Shown here: positions 56,444-64,000 of the stretch, piece by piece
Layout of the letters: each line of letters begins with the position of its first letter
Numbering within the stretch: the stretch's first letter is position 1
Assembly: GCA_043228905.1 (NCBI GenBank)
Contig: JBHGNT010000002.1
Coordinates: 20,026,001 to 20,090,000 of the forward strand
Direction of reading: 5' to 3'
DNA length: 64,000 nucleotides
From: Azolla caroliniana
Lineage: Eukaryota; Polypodiophyta
The notes under the pieces: generated by a model
What the model was told of the DNA's origin: nothing
The model's database searches: none
Seen by the model: the letters and a program-made list of their open reading frames with translations, nothing else
Position numbers and translations under genes: made by a program

Positions 56444-56893
56444 TATTGAGATGACAAGCTCAACAGAAGACCGAAAGTCGGATCGACCGGAAGCGAAAAG
56501 GGTCGAAGAGGCCAAAAAGGCCATAGGGTCGAATCAGTTGTTAGTCGTTAGGATGTAGGGCTATAGGGCCGAATAGGACCTAGGTTATAGGAATATTATA
56601 GGTCTAGTAGATGTCAGATCTCTTGAATGAGTTCATTGAAGGTTGTCAACCTACTATCAGAGGCTTTGTATAAAAGGTGCTTTGTGAGCACATTGTAGTG
56701 AGTCGACAATTTTTGAAATATAGTTCTCAGTTATCGACTCACTTCAATTTTTGAAATGTAGTTCTCAGTTGTCTCTATGTGTATTATATCTACATCTCCA
56801 TCTCTGTGTTTACCTAACTATCTAACTGTTGCATACGGTGTGTTCGGCTCAGCCGATTATGTCTCTCTAGCTTCTGCACTTTTTCTTTTACAT
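56444..56893 (+). repeat. 5' LTR of copia C
   Basis: About 450 bp, directly followed by the primer site. Its ends resemble those of copia D and C' (GACAAGCTCAAC near the start, CTTTTACA at the end). Confidence 0.75.
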
Positions 56894-56960
56894 GGTATCA
56901 GAGCGCAAGGGTTAGGACTCTATCCTCTGCAGTCAACATTGTTGACACAGAACTAGCAAC

Positions 56961-57440
56961 ATGGACAGAGGAATGGGCGGTGCTCTACTGACGGAGAAGT
57001 TGGACAGAAGCAACTACGCATCTTGAGAGTACAAGATGCCCAATACCTACTCGAGCATGGGTACTGGAGTTATATCGATGGATCAAACGAGGTGATGCCA
57101 GAGCCTGCACACAAGGACTTTCTGACCTAGGAGTAGGCAGCAAGCAGAGTGCTCTACTTCCTTGCGTCATGTGTGCACGACCAGATGTTGGGCTACATCC
57201 GAGATGCAAAGACGCCAAAGGAGGGAGGCTTGGGAGAATCTAAAAAATATTTTCGTCGTGAGTACCATGGCCCACAAGTTGCAACTTTAGCAGGAGCTCA
57301 ACAATATCTGGCAAAAGGATATGTCGGTGACCAACCACACGACCAAGATTCAAGAAATATGTGATGCATTGGGATCCATCAATGTGACGGTGGACAAAGA
57401 TGCGATGGTCCAGATCTGTCTTGGAGGTTTAGTGCAGAGG
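56961..57440 (+). pseudogene. Gag of copia C, broken
   Basis: Starts MDRGMGGALLTEKLDRSNYA and then a stop. Later blocks match the copia D Gag in order (KDF, ASRVLYFLASCVHDQ, YIRDAKTPK, EICDALGSINVTVDKD, MVQICLGGL), with frameshifts. It breaks off in unrelated sequence. The stretch 57460-57700 looks like an LTR scrap of B type. Confidence 0.8.
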
Positions 57441-57700
57441 CACGTCTTGTGAATAAGGTCGTCAATATGTGGAAGACAAACAACACTTAGGTGTTGAAGA
57501 ACAAGAAGTTGATGATAGATTAGCTAGATTAATGGATTAAGGCCAAGAGTTCCAAGACAACATGAACAAAATCAAGATCAAAGACAAAGTGAAGGAGAGA
57601 GACACAGAGGCACAAATCTGTAACTACATTATTCAAAGGTTACAGAGTTCGGCTATAAAGTAATTGAGCTAGGGCAACTGCCCTTTGCTCTTATTAAAAC

Positions 57701-58126
57701 TGTAAAAGAAAATGTGAGCGAAAGCGTGTACGAAAGACAGCGAAGCGAGTACACAGTCGATTACTTAGAACTCGACAGTTAGGTAAACACAGAGAATAGA
57801 TATAGAGAGAGACAGAGAGAGCAAACAACAACACTTCTATTTCAAATAATAAACACTATGTACATACAATGTGCTCGGTGAGCACTTTTTATACAAGCCC
57901 AAACGAGCGGGCTGACACAAGTAGCATCAATACTTAAATGCTCATAAATGAGCCTGACACTAATTCTACCTATAATATTCCTATTTACTAAAATAGGAAT
58001 ATAGGCCTCCAATGGCCTATCGAAATCCCTCCGACTCGGCTTACCCGAATCGAACTCCATTCGATTTGGCTCTCAGCTCTTGGCTTCTTCAGCCCATTTG
58101 GCCCATGTTGAGTTTGTCTCTCAACA
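57701..58126 (-). repeat. 3' LTR of copia C'
   Basis: 426 bp. The minus strand starts TGTTGAGAGACAAACTCAAC and ends TTCTTTTACA. Confidence 0.82.
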
Positions 58127-58324
58127 CTCCCCCTCAAGCTCAACTTGAGGTTCCATCGTGTCATCTCTAGTTGGTTCGTCATTCCCGCCTCTCTTGTGTC
58201 TCGACGCCTTGCTCGTCTTGTTCGGTCCTATGTCCCATGACCCCTTCGGTCCGACGCTTTTTGACTCGTTAGGTTCCGTGCATCTCGACCTCTACGGTCG
58301 GCTTGTTTGCTACTCAAGCCCTTC

Positions 58325-59066
58325 TCAGTCAGCTCCCTCGTTGTCGCAATATTGGCGCCCCTCGACCTGTCCGCTCCTCTGTCTCGACGTCGACTTCGAC
58401 TGCCTTCTTGTCTGCTTGGCCTTCATGTAATTTGGCTCTTCTGAATCACCTTCCTCAATCGAATCAACTAGTTCTGATTTGTTCCAATTCTTGTTTGAAT
58501 CGGTTGTCTTCGATTCATCCTCCTTCAGACCCTTGACCACATTTGCCCATGTCTTGGTCCTGGCCTTCCCTTGGTCGGCTTTGTCGCCACTCTCGGCTCT
58601 TCCTCCCCTTGGTTCAGTTGGCTTTGGCTTGGGCTCTCTCTTTCGGCCGCTCCCCCTGCATCTGGCTAGTCTCCACTTAGTCGATCTTCTTCCACTTGTC
58701 CATGCGTCCTCGGCTTCTCCAGCCGATCCGGATGTTTCGACTTCTTCGGTCGTGCTGAAATCTAAGTCTTCATCCGATTCGGCTTTTCGGACTTTGTGTC
58801 TCTCCTTTTCGGCTTCACTCCTCCCCCTCAAGTTCAACATGTCGAGATGCTATAAGCCAAGCATACTTGAGAAATGTCGCAACTTGTCAAGGCCAAGAGG
58901 TTTGGTGAAGATATCGAAAACCTGCCAATCAATCGGAACATACACAAGTTCGACTTCAGCAAAGAGGACTCGCTCACAGACGAAATGATAATACACCACA
59001 ATGTGCTTTGTCCGAGCATGGAAGACGGGATTCTTCGCAAGTTGGATGCTGCTGAGGTTGTCGCAA
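58325..59066 (-). pseudogene. RNase H end and C-terminal extension of copia C'
   Basis: RNase H tail NPVFHARTKHI, YHFVCERVLFAEVELVYVP and DIFTKPLGLDKLRHF. After one stop comes HLDMLNLRGRSEAEKERHK, leading to 172 open residues. Blocks shared with the copia D extension: ESDEDLDF, KTWANVVKGLK, NKNWNKSELVDS and MKAKQTRRQSKS. It also has a basic Gly/Arg/Pro stretch absent from D. Function unknown. Confidence 0.7.
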
Positions 59067-59289
59067 TAGCATCATCAAATACAAAAATACCCACAATGAG
59101 GTATATATACATCTCATGTGTAAAGGTGCAAATGTGTGAGTGGAATATAGGTACAAATGTGTAAGTCCTATATTAAATGAACATGGGAGTGGAGGATCTA
59201 CAATGTATCCCACTCGAGTACAAAATCCTATGTAAGGCTTTAAGGTCAACACACTAACAAGATTCTATCTAGGTAACCTATTAAGTTAT

Positions 59290-60318
59290 GCGTGTTGACT
59301 AACTAACTAAATCTAGTTGAGCTTGATATTTGTGTATGATCATTTGGTGTTCGGCGTGCTCTTCTGCCATGCGTTGGGACACCTTGATTTGCAATGTAAC
59401 CAGGAACTCCATGAGTTCGAAGGTGGTGCCGAATTGCACGAGGGCCCCGAATTCATGTGCCGTGTCTGGAATGTCCGGGGAGCTCGACACTTCCGCTTCA
59501 GATGTCAATACGCCCTTCGCCAATAGGGCATGGGACCACCCGGAAGGAGTTAATCATGTGGGTAGCTTCAGGGCGTCCTATAAGATAATCAACTGTGCTT
59601 TCCCCTCCTCCATGTGGGAAACATGCGAGCTCTTTTGAGCTCAGCCACTTGGCTAAACCATTATATATGACCATCGGGTGCCAACTGCCAAGTTCGAGCA
59701 AATGATGGCCAAAGCTCGTGGCGTCCGCACCTTGATCCTTTGATCTACGTGTGGTGCCTATATCTAAAGGATTGACATTTACCATTTCTAGGTTTCTATT
59801 CATCTAAAATACTGTGCATTGTCGGGATTGGGTTCTCGCATTGAAGTCTCCTACAAGGAATACTTCTCCTTGGGAAGAATATCGGATTTTTTCATCCGAT
59901 AGAGGTTCTTATGGGGAGGCCCATGTGGCACTCCTTCATCAACTAATCTCGCCTCGCCAGCTAGATTATAACGAGAGCCTTTCGGGGGGAAGTAACAAAT
60001 GGTGAAAAATACTACCTTGTCCTTGCTTGTGGAGACTTTCACCCACATAAAATGAGCTTTTGGGTTTGTCCTCAGTATTTCTATCCTATTATGTAGCTCT
60101 CTCCAAAACAATATTGCGACATCTCTAGATCCCCTGGTAGTGCATCGACGTGAGGTTTGTCTAAAAGCGGGCTCCCAACGAAATCCTTTGACTCGTGGGA
60201 GTCTTCTATTTGGGCTTTGGTGTGTTTCTACTAAGAAAAGTATATATGATACCTTTAATATCTCCTATAGGCGGCCGGGGTGTGTCCAGAGTGCGCCGTT
60301 ACAATTCCATAAGGTCAT
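59290..60318 (-). pseudogene. LINE ORF2 endonuclease part
   Basis: Starts MTLWNCNGALWTHPGRL, then LFLVETHQSPNRR, DVAILFWRELHNRIEIL, MWVKVSTSKDKVVFFTICYF and a later LLELGSWHPMVIYNGLAKW, FPHGGGESTVDYLIG and MINSFRVVPCPIG. These follow the order of the apurinic-type endonuclease of L1 elements. Frames shift several times, and the RT that should follow is missing. It lies 3' of ORF1 on the same strand. Confidence 0.72.
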
Positions 60319-60354
60319 CTTAAGTGTATTTTCTGTCACATGGGCCACACGCTG

Positions 60355-61166
60355 TCAATTAGTAGTGTGATCATTTATGATCACTCGTCCGTCTCGATAA
60401 AAGGTGCGATGCCCTTCTTTACGATCTTGCATAACTCGTGGCATACAACTCTTGCGATGCTCAATTTGCATCTTAGTGAGGTCTTCATCGAGATAGATAG
60501 GGTCCCCACCCAATCCTCAAAGAATTGGTCTCTTCTTAAAGAAAGTGATTCGAGAGTCTAAGTCTTTTAATTTAAGGACTAAGGCTCTCTTCCTAGTTGT
60601 GTCACGTCTGGCCCTCCAAGCTTTGGTGATAGGTAGGGCCTCTGTGTACCCTAACATTTTCCCAAGTGTTTGTGCATCCTCGTATAGGGATGCACCTTCC
60701 TTGAGCCCAGTGACATGCACATTTAAGTGTCGGGCCTAACACATTTTCTCTTCTTCACGGGTGGAATTAAGAATATTTTCATCTTTTATTTCTTTTCTAA
60801 TGTTTCTTTTAACCACATTTACCCAACCCGTTTTAGCTAACTCTATGTTATTTTTAACTTCCACTTTACCGTTTTTAATCTCATCTTTTATATCCTCTAT
60901 GGAGGACATTCACCGTCCTCTCAAGATACCTCAATGTCATTAAGTTGTTTTTTAAGGTTGATGTTTTCCACTTTAAGTTTCTCTATTTCGGCCTTGAGGG
61001 CATCTTTTTCCTCTCTATCTTTTTTCTTGTGGGTTTCAACATCTTTCGCCCATTTTTTCATATCTACCTCTATTTTTGTTAGACGATTAAAAATATCTAA
61101 AAATTCCTCTTTACTTATAGCCCCATCCTGTATATCCTTATGTTCCTTAGCTCATTTAGACGTCAT
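60355..61166 (-). pseudogene. LINE ORF1 with coiled coil and RRM-like part
   Basis: From ATG at 61166. A stop at codon 5 is followed by a Lys/Glu coiled coil (EIEKLKVENINLKKQLNDIE). After a frameshift come GWVNVVKRNIRKEIKDENIL and then ARHLNVHVTGLKEGASLYED, LPITKAWRARRDTTRKRALV, LKLKDLDSRITFFKKR and DPIYLDEDLTKMQIEHRKS. The last part follows the RRM plus C-terminal domain layout of the coiled-coil type of L1 ORF1 protein. It ends 37 bp before the ORF2 start. Confidence 0.6.
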
Positions 61167-61199
61167 TGTGGCGTCAACAAGAAAAAGATAAAATAAATA

Positions 61200-61602
61200 G
61201 GTGCGAGACTTAGCCGAGTTTGTGTGTATGTTGCAGCCACATCGGCATTTCGTAGCACGCGACGAGCACACCAAAAGAACCCACCAACGGAGCTAAACAC
61301 ACCGCGAAGGTCAAGGATGCGTGGTCAAGAAAAGAACACGACACCAAGCAACATCAAGAAAAAGAAAGAAAAGAACATGGCATCACGACAGTACGGCCGA
61401 CAACGGCGATGGACGGTGAGAGAGGACCGCGCGGCAGCAAATCGTGCAGCACGCAAACGGTCGCAAACGGCAGTAGACAATGATAGACGGTCGTAGAGGG
61501 CTGTAGACGACAACGTGGCAGCATACGACAGTGCGATAGCACCACACGACAGTAGACAACAACAGATGGTGTCGTTGTTATCACAAACGGCTAGGAGGGA
61601 GG

Positions 61603-61673
<71 letters not shown>

Positions 61674-61690
61674 ATTATCGTCTTCGGAGG
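61200..61690 (-). other. Likely LINE 5' region with long (AG)n microsatellite
   Basis: Sequence upstream of ORF1 on the minus strand with repeated CGACAGTAG/GTCGTAGA-type motifs, and a ~60-bp (AG)n run at 61607-61669. Plus-strand frames through it are repeat translations. From 61691 to 62136 I see nothing recognisable. Confidence 0.45.
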
Positions 61691-62136
61691 TCAAATATGA
61701 CCTATAAGACCAAAAATATTACATTTCACGTGATACGTGTGAAGGTGAGTAGCGACTCTCGATGTTCAAGAACTTTACCAACGAATGTTGCAATCGAGAG
61801 CGTACATCATGGTTGTGGGAGAAATTCATGCAAGGATTGGGCTCGATTGAAGAGATGTGGAAAGCATGGTCGAATATGATCAAAGATAGAGCATTGTATC
61901 AAAGTGTGATACTCAGACTCTCGAACTTGTTTAGGGCAAAGTGTGCATAGTCAGCCACTCTCATCACTTGTGCCCCAATGCCCTGTCTCACATCTCAATG
62001 CATGCGAGCTAAGTTGCATGGAAGCAATGGTTCGAATGGTAGATATCGGGATGGGCTCTGACATGTATCGATGTGTACGGCTTCCCCGTTCTGCGAAGAA
62101 TATGGTTTTGTAGTTAGGTGCAACATTTGTAGTATA

Positions 62137-62724
62137 TGACGCGAAATATTACTCGGCCACAACCGAGTCTCAGATCGTGTCGTTTAGAATTGAACACCGA
62201 GAATGGGAATGGAGGTGTACACACAGACAATATGAGAGAGGGTACACAGTATGTTAACATGGAAAACCCTAAATGGGAAAAACCACGTGAGTCCACAAAC
62301 TCCAACTATCACTATGTCGAGAGGAACACAACAAGTGAACACAGAGGCAACAACCTCTTGCTCACAATCTTTGCCTGGCGGCGGTTACAACAAAGAATCA
62401 CTCTGTATCTCTCTCTCTCTCTGCTATGCTCTGTACAACAGTTACAATCAATAACTCTATACAACAAATAATAACAACAACAACGAATAATAAACAAGTG
62501 TTTGCCCTAGGTCATATTTATACTAATATGACATTAGGACTATTTACAGGTATAGCCCTAATGGGCTCTCAGAAACATATTTACCTATATGTCCCTTTAT
62601 CCGGTGAGAGGTTCTCACCGAGCCTGCGTCATCCAGTTCTCACCGGGTCTTCCTTGCCGGGTACTCATCATCTGGTTCTCACCGGGCCTTCGTCATCCCA
62701 TCCGGAGGGACTGAGATCCTAACA
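62137..62724 (-). repeat. 3' LTR of copia B2
   Basis: 588 bp. The minus strand starts TGTTAGGATCTCAGTCCC. Same layout as the B1 LTR (25358-25883). Confidence 0.85.
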
Positions 62725-62738
62725 AACTCCCCCTTCAC
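62725..62738 (-). promoter_or_regulatory. Polypurine tract of copia B2
   Basis: The minus strand reads TGAAGGGGGAGTT just before the LTR. Confidence 0.85.
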
Positions 62739-64000
62739 TCCGGCATGGGATGCCTGGTTAGTCCTATTCGCTTCCGACATGCGTCCAACTTGTCGGGCGT
62801 CAGCACCTTGGTCAACATATCTGACCCATTGTCCTCTGTGTGGATCTTCGTCAGCACGAACTTTCGATCTTCCACTCGCTCCCGGATCCAGTGGTACCTC
62901 CGATGGATGTGCTTCGTCCTGGAATGATATGCCATGTTCTTTGCAAGGTGGATGGCACTTTGACTGTCGCAGTAGAGCCGATATTCCTCTTGCCGGATCC
63001 CTAGCTCTCCAATGAAGTCCTTCGTCCATAATATTTCCTTGTCGGCTTCCACGGCTGCCATGTACTCCGCCTCCGTGGTTGACAATGCAACCGTCTTTTG
63101 TAGCCTCGACTGCCACAAAACAGCTCCCCCTGCATATGTCATTACATATCCCGATGTTGACCGGCTGGTATCCGCATCAGCCAACATATCCGAATCGGTG
63201 AAACCGTCAAGTTGGGGTTTACTGGAGCTGAATCGAAGGCACATAGTTGAGGTGCCTTTCAAGTATCAGAGTATCCATTTTACTACATTCCAGTGCTCCT
63301 TACTGGGATTGCTCATAAACTGGCTCACCACTTTGACTGCGTATCTGATATCCGGTTGGGTCCACACCATTGCGTACATTAAACTCCCAACCGTAGAGGC
63401 ATATGGTATCTTCATCATATCCGCCTTCTCTTCTTTCGTCTTCGGGCTTTGCTTACCGGATAACTTGCGGTTTGCCGGGAATGTCGATCCGACCAATTTC
63501 GCATCTGACAAGTTGAACTGCTGAAGCACCTTTGTCACGTACTTCTCTTGTGACAACCACAATTGCTTCGTTGACCGGTTCCGGATGATATGCATCCCCA
63601 ATATCTGTCTTGCCAAACCCAAGTCTTTCATTGAGAAGGTCCGGTTCAGGGCCTTCTTCAGCATCCGTATCTTGACTCGGTCTTGTTCGACGATCAACAT
63701 ATCATCCACGTATAGGAGGAGTATCAGGAAGTCTCCTCCGTCAAATTTCTTCACAAACACGCAGTGATCGGCTTGCGTCTTGTGGTACCCTTGATCGGTC
63801 ATGAAGGAGTCGAACTTCCGGTACCATTGCTAGGGAGCATGCTTCAAACCGTATAGGTTCTTCTTCAACTAGAAAACCAAGTGCTCTTTCCCTTTCTTCA
63901 CAAATTCCTCCGGTTGCTACATGTAGATCTCCTTTTCGAGGTCGCCGTGGAGGAACGTCGTCTTCACGTCTAATTGCTCTACCTCGAGGTCCATGCTTGC
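62735..64000 (-). pseudogene. RT and RNase H of copia B2, runs off the window
   Basis: RT: HKTQADHCVFVKKFDGGDFL, LLLYVDDMLIVEQD, FSMKDLGLARQILGMHIIR, YVTKVLQQFNLSDAK. A single TGA at 63264-63266 (CGA expected in IL-R-YLKGT) breaks the frame. RNase H: LDGFTDSDMLADADTSRSTS, ALSTTEAEYMAAVEADKEIL, HSRTKHIHRRYHWIRE, ending RHPMPE at 62735. Upstream of 63802 the RT start is also damaged. The sequence at 63740-63830 gives the intact form of the site where family C broke B1. There is no extension after RNase H. Confidence 0.92.

Larger units (their letters stand above)
56444..57460 (+). mobile_element. 5' part of copia element C
   Basis: LTR 56444-56893 (start TATTGAGATGACAAGC, end CTTTTACA), primer site TGGTATCAGAGC at 56894-56905 and broken gag. 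It ends near 57460 without pol. Confidence 0.8.
57701..59066 (-). mobile_element. 3' part of copia element C' (minus strand)
   Basis: 3' LTR 57701-58126, polypurine tract GCTTGAGGGGGAG-like at 58127-58139, extension domain, and the last ~75 residues of RNase H up to a break at 59066. It faces the copia C fragment, so the two pieces are inverted relative to each other. Confidence 0.85.

Noticed and set aside
61224-61700. Plus-strand frames rich in Arg/Glu
   Set aside because: Translation of the LINE upstream region and the (AG)n run.

Overview
This is nuclear DNA of a land plant, almost certainly a flowering plant. The evidence is two intron-containing genes with GT-AG splice sites, one of them the chloroplast glutamyl endopeptidase, set in a dense pile of Ty1/copia, Ty3/gypsy, LINE, hAT-type and SINE-like repeats. 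The species cannot be named from the sequence. No rRNA gene, intact tRNA gene, CRISPR array or bacterial/organellar gene was seen.

Layout. 1-1982: 5' LTR, tRNA-Trp primer site and open gag of a gypsy-type element (called family S here) running off the left edge, inserted into an older S LTR. 2191-8038: hAT-type MITE split by a complete copia element (2528-7984). 8047-11400: degraded repeats. 11430-12117: LINE reverse transcriptase remnant. 12118-16521: gag remnant and long LTR of a relative of S (family C), whose LTR carries a ~105-bp minisatellite interrupted by a solo S LTR. 16522-25883: copia B1 (minus), split by copia D (19084-24988). 25884-40465: copia E (minus), split by gypsy A (27074-39205), which is split by gypsy B (28717-37331), which holds two solo S LTRs. 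42772-45815 (+): four-exon EF-hand gene. 46783-55846 (-): 14-exon chloroplast glutamyl endopeptidase gene, convergent with the EF-hand gene. 55893-62136: duplicated MITE-like block, two partial copia elements and a LINE with coiled-coil ORF1 and endonuclease. 62137-64000: 3' end of a second copia B copy (B2).

Four nested insertions are proved by target-site duplications on both sides: GGATCATG (MITE), AAACC (copia 1), ATCCG (copia D), GTATC (gypsy A), AAGAG (gypsy B). Three solo S LTRs each carry the same 4-bp duplication ACGT. One of these has an exact empty site in the sister LTR of gypsy B.

Most interesting points: (i) S-family insertions all in ACGT, with a conserved hairpin pair in the LTR; (ii) a nearly perfect 259-bp-arm palindrome in the transcribed part of gypsy A, a candidate hairpin-RNA source; (iii) a C-terminal extension after RNase H, in the pol frame, shared by two copia families; (iv) two tandem candidate alternative last exons after the EF-hand gene; (v) a gypsy B leader with four palindromes exactly 56 bp apart and a captured piece of copia integrase. 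All coordinates and translations were worked out by eye, so splice sites and element edges may be off by a base or so.
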